Positions 1 through 6,057 of a stretch of DNA of 6,756 nt are shown in pieces; position 1 is the stretch's first letter; every line of letters begins with the position of its first letter. The DNA is from Candidatus Hydrogenedentota bacterium (GTDB lineage Bacteria; Hydrogenedentota; Hydrogenedentia; Hydrogenedentales; SLHB01). A program made the position numbers and the translations under genes. The notes under the pieces were generated by a model. It saw only the letters and a program-made list of their open reading frames with translations, made no database searches and had not been told where the DNA came from. The DNA lies in NCBI GenBank assembly GCA_026387845.1, contig JAPLKX010000606.1, forward strand, positions 1 to 6,756. The letters run 5' to 3'.

Positions 1-2
1 GG

Positions 3-452
3 TTCCTGCCGCGGGTGGTCGGGATGAAGGCGTCTACGGACAATGCGCAGTATATCTTCAACATCACGTATGCGGTGCGGAACAAGGATTTTGGGTATAT
101 CGTCGGGCATGAGGCGGCGTTTTTGGCGGGGCTGGTGACGGGCGCGAAGGCGGTGATCGGGCAGGGAACGACGTTGAACCCGGAGATCCTGAAGGCGGTG
201 CAGGACAGCTATGAGGCGGGTGATCTCGAGCGTGCGATCTCGGCGCAGCATTCGACGAACTTGCTGCTGTGGTACAAGCAGAACCCGACGGAATTTTTCA
301 AGCGGTGGATTTCAGAGAAGGGGTTTGCGGTAAAGCCCATCGCGCGGAGCGGAGACGCTTCGGGCTACAAGATCTCCGGGCCGGGGATGACGCAGGAGGA
401 GTATGAGGGGTTCAAGCGGATCCTCGAGGCCGAGATCCGGAAGTTTGTCTGA
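3..452 (+). CDS. DapA/N-acetylneuraminate lyase family aldolase, C-terminal part (5' end outside window)
   Basis: Class I aldolase of the DapA superfamily (dihydrodipicolinate synthase, N-acetylneuraminate lyase, KDG-type aldolases), cytosolic. Only the last 149 residues are present; the frame is open from base 3, so the true start lies upstream and the internal GTG/ATG codons near bases 15-24 should not be taken as starts. The fragment opens with VVGMKAST, which matches the family's Schiff-base strand; the lysine (bases 27-29) is the predicted residue that binds pyruvate. It continues with the late-barrel pattern GHEAAFLAGLVTGAKAVIGQ and a helical C-terminal domain, a normal ending for the family at about 300 residues. 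It converges on a sialidase-like gene, which makes N-acetylneuraminate lyase (sialic acid to N-acetylmannosamine plus pyruvate) attractive, but the specificity residues in the N-terminal half are missing. Family assignment is firm; the exact substrate is inference. Confidence 0.85.
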   Translation, partial: FLPRVVGMKASTDNAQYIFNITYAVRNKDFGYIVGHEAAFLAGLVTGAKAVIGQGTTLNPEILKAVQDSYEAGDLERAISAQHSTNLLLWYKQNPTEFFKRWISEKGFAVKPIARSGDASGYKISGPGMTQEEYEGFKRILEAEIRKFV

Positions 453-453
453 A

Positions 454-471
454 GACCCGCCGGCGCGGGTC
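454..471 (+). terminator. GC-rich hairpin just after the aldolase stop codon
   Basis: A perfect inverted repeat, GACCCGC-CGGC-GCGGGTC, gives a 7-bp stem and 4-base loop that begins one base after the TGA stop. It lies between two convergent genes, so it could end or stabilise transcripts from either side. No T-run follows it on either strand, so it is not a textbook intrinsic terminator; a 3'-end stabilising or Rho-assisted role is equally possible. Confidence 0.45.
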
Positions 472-472
472 G

Positions 473-506
473 GACCGATCCGACCGATCCGACCGATCCG
501 ACCGAT
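473..506. repeat. Tandem 9-bp repeat array 1 (GACCGATCC, about 3.8 copies)
   Basis: Three exact copies of GACCGATCC (473-481, 482-490, 491-499) are followed by a partial GACCGAT. Every full unit holds a GATC site. The array lies in the 76-base gap between the convergent aldolase and sialidase stop codons, directly after the hairpin. A related, more degenerate array in the same orientation lies at 1792-1836, on the other side of the sialidase gene. Being intergenic and a multiple of three, it gives an artefactual Arg-Pro-Ile repeat if translated. Confidence 0.9.
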
Positions 507-528
507 ACATCCTGAAATGCACCCGCCT

Positions 529-1716
529 TTACTGTGCGGTTCCTTGTTTGATCCAGTCTTCGTTGAACCAGGCGTGTTTGATGCAGGATCCTTCTACGTC
601 TTTTCTGACGAATGAGTAGGTGCAGTGGATGGTTTCGTCGGCGGCCTGGATGACGCAGGGGTATGCGCCGGAACCGGCGTCGGGCTGGAAGTTTTCGAGG
701 GGCCGTTTGAATTTCCAGGTGGCGCCTTCGTCGTCGGATAGGTAGGCGGTGAGCAGGTGGCGGCCGTTGGCGGTGTCGTTGCAGACGAGCACCCAGTTGC
801 CGCTCGAGAGCGAGATGGCGTCGACGCTGCTTCCGGGGTTGGGGATCTCCATGTTTTCGATGTTGCCCCAGGTGACGCCGCCGTCGGCGGATTCGGACCT
901 GCGGATGCGCTTGGGCATGCCGTTGTCGCGCATCATGGCGACGATGTTGCCGTTGGATTTCTTGACGAACGCGGGCTGGATGTTTCCGATGTTGTAGCTG
1001 ATGATGGGTTCGCTGAACGACCAGGTCTTGCCCCAGTCTTCGGTGAAGGCGGCGAGCGAGCAACTGAACACGTCGGTGTAGAGCCCGAGCATCATCCGGT
1101 TTTCGGACGTCATGATGGGGTGGAGGCGCGTCATCCAGCCGAGGCGCGTGGTGAGCTTGTCTTTTGTTTTTTCCTTGAGTTCGGCGATCATGCCTTTGTA
1201 TCGCTCATTGCCGGCGAGCAGGTCGGCGAACTTTATTTCGGCCTCTGCAATAGCGGCGAGCGCCTTGGCTTCGAAATTCAGGGGGCGGCAGTGTATGACG
1301 TCCTGCCAGTTCCAGGCGGGGGGCCCGTCGGCGGCGTATTCGGTAGCGGTCCGGTACTTGAGGAGGCTGCCGCCCCACTCGTTGTTTTGAACGGCGATCC
1401 AGAACAGCCAGAGCGTGCCGCGCGGGTCAATGAACAGGACGGGGTTGCAGTCGGGTAGGTCCTGCGAGTCGGCCATGAGGAACGGCTGGGACCATTTTTC
1501 TGCGCCTTTGCGTTTACGCGCGCCCTGGATGACGACGTCGTCGGAGTTGCGTTCGCCGGCGCCGTGAAACCAGCATGCGATGAGGTCGCCGGTGGCGGTT
1601 TCAACGATGCTGGAGCCGTGGTTGTGTTTGGGGACGGCCTCGAAAATGAGTTCAGAGGCGGATTGTGGGGCGGATATGGAAAGGCAGGCGGCGATTGGAA
1701 TTAGGAGCGACATCAT
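529..1716 (-). CDS. Secreted BNR-repeat sialidase-like protein
   Basis: A 395-residue beta-propeller protein of the BNR_2 (sialidase-like) type, probably exported and acting on sialic acid or a related sugar end group. The first ~20 residues form a hydrophobic signal sequence (LLIPIAACLSIS) with plausible cleavage near QSA-SE. An IAAC lipobox-like string also occurs, but the n-region has no Lys or Arg, so a lipoprotein is uncertain. Three clear Asp-box motifs are visible: TEDWGKTW (225-232), SADGGVTW (276-283) and SDDEGATW (327-334). The strand pattern NPVLFIDPRGTLWLFW (91-106) and the ending YPCVIQAADETIHCTYSF then KHAWFNEDWI also fit this group. The FRIP/YRIP arginine motif of classical GH33 enzymes is not seen near the N-terminus. 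A charged helical stretch at about 148-191 looks inserted. The start is set by GGAGG at 1725-1729, 8 bases from the first of two adjacent ATGs. It has its own promoter at 1752-1780. Sialidase-like fold is well supported; sialidase activity is inference. Confidence 0.82.
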   Translation of the reverse strand: MMSLLIPIAACLSISAPQSASELIFEAVPKHNHGSSIVETATGDLIACWFHGAGERNSDDVVIQGARKRKGAEKWSQPFLMADSQDLPDCNPVLFIDPRGTLWLFWIAVQNNEWGGSLLKYRTATEYAADGPPAWNWQDVIHCRPLNFEAKALAAIAEAEIKFADLLAGNERYKGMIAELKEKTKDKLTTRLGWMTRLHPIMTSENRMMLGLYTDVFSCSLAAFTEDWGKTWSFSEPIISYNIGNIQPAFVKKSNGNIVAMMRDNGMPKRIRRSESADGGVTWGNIENMEIPNPGSSVDAISLSSGNWVLVCNDTANGRHLLTAYLSDDEGATWKFKRPLENFQPDAGSGAYPCVIQAADETIHCTYSFVRKDVEGSCIKHAWFNEDWIKQGTAQ

Positions 1717-1724
1717 GGGAAGTA

Positions 1725-1729
1725 CCTCC
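1725..1729 (-). promoter_or_regulatory. Ribosome binding site of the sialidase-like gene
   Basis: GGAGG on the minus strand lies 8 bases before the ATG at 1716 and 11 before the second ATG at 1713. Spacing favours the first, giving a 395-residue precursor. The two candidates differ by one methionine only. Confidence 0.8.
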
Positions 1730-1751
1730 GGTTAAGGCTGAAGCCGGGGTG

Positions 1752-1780
1752 ATTATAATTACAGGCGGGGGGGACGGCAA
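1752..1780 (-). promoter_or_regulatory. Sigma-70-type promoter of the sialidase-like gene with a 7-G spacer tract
   Basis: On the minus strand, TTGCCG (1775-1780) and a perfect TATAAT (1752-1757) are separated by exactly 17 bases. Transcription should start near 1745, giving a leader of about 30 bases with the ribosome binding site inside it. The spacer holds seven consecutive C residues on the coding strand (G at 1767-1773 on +), a slippage-prone homopolymer whose length would set -35/-10 spacing. The 9-bp repeat array begins 11 bases upstream of the -35 box. The AT-rich ATTATAAT is itself palindromic, but no matching -35 box is seen for the + strand. Confidence 0.7.
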
Positions 1781-1791
1781 CCTTTGAAGAA

Positions 1792-1836
1792 GACCGATCG
1801 GACCGATCCGACGGATCCGACGGATCTGACCGATCA
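1792..1836. repeat. Tandem 9-bp repeat array 2 (diverged GACCGATCC family, 5 copies)
   Basis: Five contiguous 9-base units: GACCGATCG, GACCGATCC, GACGGATCC, GACGGATCT, GACCGATCA. All retain GATC. They share unit length, sequence and orientation with the array at 473-506 but have diverged, mostly at base 4 and base 9. The array fills much of the 149-base gap between the ilvB stop and the sialidase start, just upstream of the sialidase -35 box. No T-rich terminator for ilvB was found in this gap. Confidence 0.85.
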
Positions 1837-1865
1837 GACGAACAAAGGGCCGCTTCTTAGTCGCC

Positions 1866-3692
1866 TTAGATGGTGTCTTCGGGGTCGATGTCGTGTACTT
1901 CGGGTTGGATGTCGACTCGGCTTTTGATGTATGGGCCGGTGATCATTTCCTGGTAGCCCATTCCGGGTCCGACCATGGGGTAGACGCTGGCGTCGCGGTC
2001 GATGCGTACTTCGAGGAATGCGGGGCCTTCGAAATCGACGAATTCTTTAAGTGCTTTGGGGAGTTGGCGTCGGTCGTCGATACAGCGAGCGAACTGGAAG
2101 CCGTCGGCTTGTGCGGCTTTGACGAAATCTTTTTGGCGGTGGTCTTTTTCGGTGCCGGAGAACCTTTTTCCAAAGTATAGGCGCTGCCACTGGAGGACCA
2201 TACCGTCGCCGCGGTTGTTTAGGAGGAGTAGTTTGATGGGGACGCCGTAGGCGACGGCGGTGTCCATTTCGCCGATGTTCATGCGGAGGCTGCCGTCGCC
2301 GTCGACGTCGATGACGGTTTTGTCGGGGCGGCCGATTTGCGCGCCGATGGAAGCGGGCAGGCCGAATCCCATGGTTCCCATGCTGCCGGAGGTGATCAAC
2401 GACCGGGGCTGGTGGAAGTCGAAATATTGGGCGGCCCACATCTGGTGCTGCCCGACGCCGGTGCAGACGATTGCGTCGCCGCGGGTGATTTTGTTGAGTT
2501 CTTCGAGGACTTCCTGTGGCTGGAGGAGTTGGCTGTTATGTTCGTAGTCGAGTGGGTGTTCTTTTTTGTATTTGTTGACGAGCTTGACCCATTTTGAGAA
2601 GTCGCGTTTGAATGTAGCGCCGGCGTCCATGAGGTCTTGCAGCGCGGCGCGTGCGTCACCGACGAAGGCCCAGTCGGGTTGTCTGACTTTCCCGATTTCT
2701 GCGGCGTCGATGTCGATATGTGCGATTTTGGCGTTGGGCGCGAACGTGGCGACTTTTCCGGCGACCCGGTCGTCGAACCGCGCGCCGACGGCGATGAGGA
2801 AGTCGCAGTCTTCGACGGCGTAGTTTGCGTATGCGGTTCCGTGCATGCCGAGCATTCGGAGCGAGAGTTCGTGTGTGGTGTCTACGGACCCGATTCCCAT
2901 GAGGGTGGTGACGACGGGGATGTTGAAGTGTGCGGAGAAGGCGCGGAGTTCTTTGGCTGCGTTTGCGTTGATGATGCCGCCGCCGGCGTAGAGGAGTGGT
3001 CGGTGTGACTTGGCGAGCATCTGGAAGAACGTTTTGGCTTCGTGTTCGGAGATTCGGGATTCGAGGGCGATTTTCTGGCGGATATCGTAGCCTTTGAGTT
3101 CGAGTAGCCCTTCGCCCTGGTAGGGGCCGACGAAGTTCTGGACGTCTTTGGGCACGTCGACGACGACGGGGCCGGGCCGTCCGGATCGGGCGATGGCGAA
3201 TGCCGTGCGGACGGTGGCCTCGATTTTGGTTTCGTCCGAGACGAGAAATACGTGTTTAGTGGTAGCGCTCATGATGTTGAATACGGGGGCTTCCTGGAAT
3301 GCGTCGGTGCCGATGCAGTGGCGGGGTACCTGGCCGGTGACGAGGACGATGGGGATTGAGTCGGCCATGGCGTCGCGGATGGGTGTGACGCAGTTGGTTG
3401 CGCCGGGGCCGGAGGTGCAAAGAAAAACGCCGACTTTTCCCGTGGCTCGGGCATAGCCGGATGCCATGAACCCTGCGCCCTGCTCGTTTGCCGGCACGAC
3501 GAGATGTAGTTGCTGCTGAGTTTTTTTGTTTTCGTTGTAGCGGAACAGGGCGTCGTAGGTGGGCAGGACCTGGCCGCCGTTGTATCCGAAGATGGTTTCG
3601 ACGCCTTCGTCGGCGAAAACCTGGATGATCATGTCTGCGCCGCTCATCATTTCGCCTGCCAGCGGGTGCCTTGGCTTCTTTTTGGTGGTCAT
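1866..3692 (-). CDS. ilvB: Acetolactate synthase (acetohydroxyacid synthase), large catalytic subunit
   Basis: Condenses two pyruvates to 2-acetolactate plus CO2, or pyruvate with 2-ketobutyrate, the first common step of valine, leucine and isoleucine synthesis; a cytosolic ThDP enzyme. At 608 residues it is of usual length with slight tails at both ends. N-terminal PYR domain: GYNGGQVLPTYDAL (36-49), catalytic Glu70 in NEQGAG, SGPGATN (94-100), GQVPRHCIGTDAFQE (120-134). Middle domain: RFDDRVAGK (305-313), present in FAD-containing biosynthetic enzymes and absent from catabolic AlsS/BudB types. C-terminal PP domain: ThDP/Mg motif GDGS (465-468) through NN (492-493), and Trp502 in the QW position linked to 2-ketobutyrate preference. 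Oddities: GYNGGQ where GYPGGA is usual, and NNRGDGMV where NNxxLGMV is usual. The start is supported by AGGAAG at 3698-3703, 5 bases upstream. No ilvN or ilvC adjoins it; the next gene downstream is the sialidase-like gene. Confidence 0.95.
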   Translation of the reverse strand: MTTKKKPRHPLAGEMMSGADMIIQVFADEGVETIFGYNGGQVLPTYDALFRYNENKKTQQQLHLVVPANEQGAGFMASGYARATGKVGVFLCTSGPGATNCVTPIRDAMADSIPIVLVTGQVPRHCIGTDAFQEAPVFNIMSATTKHVFLVSDETKIEATVRTAFAIARSGRPGPVVVDVPKDVQNFVGPYQGEGLLELKGYDIRQKIALESRISEHEAKTFFQMLAKSHRPLLYAGGGIINANAAKELRAFSAHFNIPVVTTLMGIGSVDTTHELSLRMLGMHGTAYANYAVEDCDFLIAVGARFDDRVAGKVATFAPNAKIAHIDIDAAEIGKVRQPDWAFVGDARAALQDLMDAGATFKRDFSKWVKLVNKYKKEHPLDYEHNSQLLQPQEVLEELNKITRGDAIVCTGVGQHQMWAAQYFDFHQPRSLITSGSMGTMGFGLPASIGAQIGRPDKTVIDVDGDGSLRMNIGEMDTAVAYGVPIKLLLLNNRGDGMVLQWQRLYFGKRFSGTEKDHRQKDFVKAAQADGFQFARCIDDRRQLPKALKEFVDFEGPAFLEVRIDRDASVYPMVGPGMGYQEMITGPYIKSRVDIQPEVHDIDPEDTI

Positions 3693-3758
3693 TACGACTT
3701 CCTAGTCTTTAACCTATTGTCTTGGCTCGACCTATGCATTCCGATGCGCACTTTCTGG

Positions 3759-3777
3759 CGATCCCGTAAGGGTATCG
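3759..3777 (-). other. Stem-loop in the ilvB leader
   Basis: CGATCCC and GGG-T-ATCG can pair around a GTAA loop with one bulged base, about 70 bases before the ilvB start. No T-run follows on the minus strand, so it is not an obvious attenuator terminator. Confidence 0.35.
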
Positions 3778-3875
3778 TCTTGCGGGGCCGGTTTCAAGCT
3801 TCGCGCGGGTACAGTGGACGCCACATCGGTAAAAGGGATTGGCTTAACAGCCCGGCCCGCGGAACGTCGCCTATA

Positions 3876-3906
3876 ATTCTAGCACGAATCCCGCCGCGAA
3901 GATCAA
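3876..3906 (-). promoter_or_regulatory. Candidate ilvB promoter (extended -10)
   Basis: On the minus strand TAGAAT (3876-3881) is preceded immediately by TGC (3882-3884), forming an extended -10 element. TTGATC (3901-3906) is a possible -35 box with a long 19-base spacer. An extended -10 tolerates a weak -35. A TATAAT also reads on the + strand here (3872-3877) but lacks a -35 box at a sensible distance. The alternative TTGAAA-17-TACCCT nearer ilvB has a poor -10. Confidence 0.4.
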
Positions 3907-3959
3907 CTCGAGACCGGAGACTGGAGGAAATCCAGCAAGCGCGTGAAGCGCGGCCGTGT

Positions 3960-3999
3960 GCAGGCGAGACGCCCGCACCACAATGACCAGTTATTGTGG
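3960..3999 (-). repeat. Two adjacent inverted repeats at the 3' end of the glycoside-hydrolase-like gene
   Basis: First stem: CCACAAT (3978-3984) with ATTGTGG (3993-3999), 7 bp around an 8-base loop, spanning the TAA stop at 3991-3993. Second stem: GCAGGCG and CGCCCGC around AGA (3960-3976), fully paired in minus-strand RNA if one G-U is allowed. They occur in sequence on the transcript and may protect or define the mRNA 3' end. No T-tract follows, so intrinsic termination is doubtful. The second stem looks like the short GC palindromes dispersed between genes in many environmental genomes. Confidence 0.5.
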
Positions 4000-6051
4000 G
4001 ATGAGCCATGCTTCGGTGAGCATGGATGAGTAGGGCCAGTTGATGCCGGGTTCTTTCGGTGGATCGAACGTGATGCGGAGCGCGCCGTCGGCCACGAGTT
4101 CTTTGGGGATGGGGAATTCTTTGAACTGGCCGATCTCCTTGCTGTACTTCAACGGTTGGAGAAGTTGCCCGTCGGCGCGCGGGAGTGCATCGCCGCGGCC
4201 GGTGAGGCGCAGGACGTAACCGCGGCCGGTGTCGAGGCCATCGTAGACGATGGCCTTGGGCCAATCCATGTTGGACAGCGAGGACATGCGGAGCCGGCTT
4301 TTTCCTTCGCCTCGCTCGAAGTTTCGGGCGTGGTACTTGGGCACGCTGGTCTGGTAGCCGATGAGGGTGAACAAAGCGTCAGCGTGGGATTCGAGTGAGG
4401 CGCGTATGTCGGGGGCCCAGGGTTGGGTCTGAGCGCGGTTGAGGATCTCGAGGGCTTGGTCCATGGCGGCGTCAGGGCCGATTTGGTTGGCGTTGGCGAG
4501 CGTGGAGTTGGCCTGGCGTTCGAGAGAGGATTCGTAGATAAGGCGGTGGCGCGTGAAGTAGTCGTATTGTGCGCGGAACAGGTGGATGCGCCAGCGCCAG
4601 TTGGAGGCGAGTTCGGGCGCGAGTGCGGTCAGCCGTTGCCAGTTGAAGTAGGTGGCGTCGACGCTGCCGTTGAGTTCGAGCGGGCCGACCCAGTTGGTTT
4701 CGAGGGCGGCGAGTGCGTCGGCGGTTTCGGATGCGATGCTGGGGCCGAAGAAGAAGGCGGCATAGTCGACGAGGATGTCGCGGACGGGTGTGGCGGGTTC
4801 CCAGCCGAGTACGCTCCAGACGGTTTTGTTGACGTCGTCGTGTATGCCGTCGGAATAGGAGATGAACCCGTCCGTGGATGGGGCGGACCAGTTGTGGATG
4901 AGCGCGTAATCGCGAGGGCGTGGGTTGACGGGTTCTCGGCCGAGTGTGAGGGCATACGGGAGGTCCCACCATGAGACGGGGTACTGGCAGAGTACGTTGT
5001 GGGTAATGTCGGGGTAGTCTCGCAGGCGGTACTGGCGGGGGAGCCGGCGGCGGAGTTCGTGTATGGGGGGGCTTTGCGGCCCAGCGACGACGCCGGCGAG
5101 CCATTGGGGCTTGTTTTGGTCGAGGTACTGGAAGAATTCGTCGACCTGTTTCGGCTCAAACCCTTGGAGGGAGAGCCACATTCCGGCTTTTGGGTGGTAT
5201 TTGACGAGACGTAGTTGGAGATCTTTGAGGAATGGCATTACAAGGCTGGGCGGGTTGTCACCGGGGTCGCCGCCGGGGAAGAAGATGGCATCGAGCCGGG
5301 GCAGGGACTTGTAGAGCGCGTCGTGTTTGTCGAGTTCTTTTGCGCGGAGGTCGTTGTCTTCGAGGTTGAACGTAGCGGGGGTCCAGAGCCAGTAGTCGAG
5401 GTTGTAGCGTTCGCAGATTTGGCTGATGGCGATGTTCATTTGTTCGCGGGGTATGGGCATGACGGGGCTGGCGTCGTCTTGGAATGGTATGTTTTCGATG
5501 GAGTTGCAGCCGAATATGGCGAGTTCGCGGATGTATTGGTCGTATTGGCGGGGGTTCCAAGCGTCGTAGCTGTTTGCGGTGTGTCGGTATCCGAGCTGGT
5601 GTCCGCGGATGGGGTAGGCCGGGGCGGAAGTGATATCCAGCCCGAGTGGGACGGTGGCCGAGCCATTTTGCCAGTCCATGATTCGGAGGAGCCGGCCGAC
5701 GCCGAAGAGTATGCCGCGTTCATCGGCGCCAGTTACCTGGACAGCCATACAGCCATCCCGTACGCTTGCCTCCAACCGGTAGCTTTCCGGGGGCATGCCT
5801 GGGATCTGGGAGAGGGCCGCAATGAAAACAGTGCCTTGTCTTGGCCATTCCCGGGTGACGGGCAATTTCACCCCGGTTCGTTTTTCCAGTTCTTCGGTGA
5901 AAACCAGGGCTGCGATGTTTTCGCCGTCCTGCGGCGAAAAGACGAGCGCCTCAGCCAGTTGGACGGTTTGCGGGGCGGGATCAGCGGCGCCTGCGGCGGT
6001 GAGGCACGCGAGGCAGAGGGCGATTGCGAAGCAGAGGGTACCAGATTTCAT
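3991..6051 (-). CDS. Secreted glycoside-hydrolase-like protein (GH20/GH67-type architecture), substrate unknown
   Basis: A 686-residue exported protein, probably acting on a glycan. Residues 1-24 are a signal peptide (KSGTLC then a long hydrophobic core, cleavage near AGA-AD). Residues ~25-145 look like the small alpha/beta domain found before the barrel in GH20, GH67 and related enzymes, with GADERGILFGVGRLLRIM (108-125) as its typical ending. A TIM-barrel-like part follows from about PIRGHQLGYRH (147-157), with NPRQYDQYIRELAIFGCNSIE and the acidic strand end DAIFFPGGDPGD (254-265). A helical region (~430-565) leads to a C-terminal beta-rich domain (~575-686) resembling a carbohydrate-binding or support module. 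GGDP resembles the GH20 GGDE catalytic motif with the glutamate replaced. The ATG at 6051 is preferred over GTG at 6060 because AAGGTG lies 6 bases before it and the signal peptide then starts with MKSG. It follows the RraA-like gene by 28 bases, likely one operon. Enzyme class is unassigned. Confidence 0.7.
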   Translation of the reverse strand: MKSGTLCFAIALCLACLTAAGAADPAPQTVQLAEALVFSPQDGENIAALVFTEELEKRTGVKLPVTREWPRQGTVFIAALSQIPGMPPESYRLEASVRDGCMAVQVTGADERGILFGVGRLLRIMDWQNGSATVPLGLDITSAPAYPIRGHQLGYRHTANSYDAWNPRQYDQYIRELAIFGCNSIENIPFQDDASPVMPIPREQMNIAISQICERYNLDYWLWTPATFNLEDNDLRAKELDKHDALYKSLPRLDAIFFPGGDPGDNPPSLVMPFLKDLQLRLVKYHPKAGMWLSLQGFEPKQVDEFFQYLDQNKPQWLAGVVAGPQSPPIHELRRRLPRQYRLRDYPDITHNVLCQYPVSWWDLPYALTLGREPVNPRPRDYALIHNWSAPSTDGFISYSDGIHDDVNKTVWSVLGWEPATPVRDILVDYAAFFFGPSIASETADALAALETNWVGPLELNGSVDATYFNWQRLTALAPELASNWRWRIHLFRAQYDYFTRHRLIYESSLERQANSTLANANQIGPDAAMDQALEILNRAQTQPWAPDIRASLESHADALFTLIGYQTSVPKYHARNFERGEGKSRLRMSSLSNMDWPKAIVYDGLDTGRGYVLRLTGRGDALPRADGQLLQPLKYSKEIGQFKEFPIPKELVADGALRITFDPPKEPGINWPYSSMLTEAWLIPQ

Positions 6052-6057
6052 GACGTG

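Larger units (their letters stand above)
3693..3990. other. 298-base intergenic region: ilvB leader and 3' end of the glycoside-hydrolase-like gene
   Basis: No convincing protein gene. It holds the candidate ilvB promoter (3876-3906), which would give a leader of roughly 175 bases; a bulged stem-loop at 3759-3777 (CGATCCC-GTAA-GGG-T-ATCG); a small perfect stem at 3921-3935 (CTGGA-GGAAA-TCCAG); and part of a two-hairpin element running into the upstream gene's stop codon. A 15-codon open frame (3692-3739, minus) ends in a TAATG overlap with the ilvB start. I recognise no riboswitch or T-box (no T-box core sequence seen). Confidence 0.6.

Noticed and set aside
473..506. CRISPR-like repeats
   Set aside because: Units are only 9 bp and directly abutting with no spacers; simple tandem array.
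403..615. Short + strand open frame with an Arg-Pro-Ile repeat
   Set aside because: It overlaps the end of the aldolase gene in another frame and its repeat is just the intergenic 9-bp array read as codons.
757..1458. Long + strand open frame opposite the sialidase-like gene
   Set aside because: Shadow frame of biased codon use; low-complexity Gly/Val/Asp-rich product with no recognisable domain, opposite a clear gene.
1792..1836. Intrinsic terminator for ilvB in array 2
   Set aside because: Repeat units can pair locally, but loops are too tight and no T-run follows on the minus strand.
3693..3870. T-box or branched-chain amino acid attenuator ahead of ilvB
   Set aside because: No T-box core sequence, no Leu/Val/Ile-rich leader peptide and no terminator hairpin with a T-tract.
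3872..3877. TATAAT on the + strand as a forward promoter
   Set aside because: Nearest TTG-type -35 (3839-3844) is 27 bases away, and there is no + strand gene downstream.
3794..4264. Minus-strand frame running through the glycoside-hydrolase 3' end into the ilvB leader
   Set aside because: Arg/Pro/His-rich out-of-frame reading of a real gene followed by hairpin-rich intergenic DNA; no start site support.
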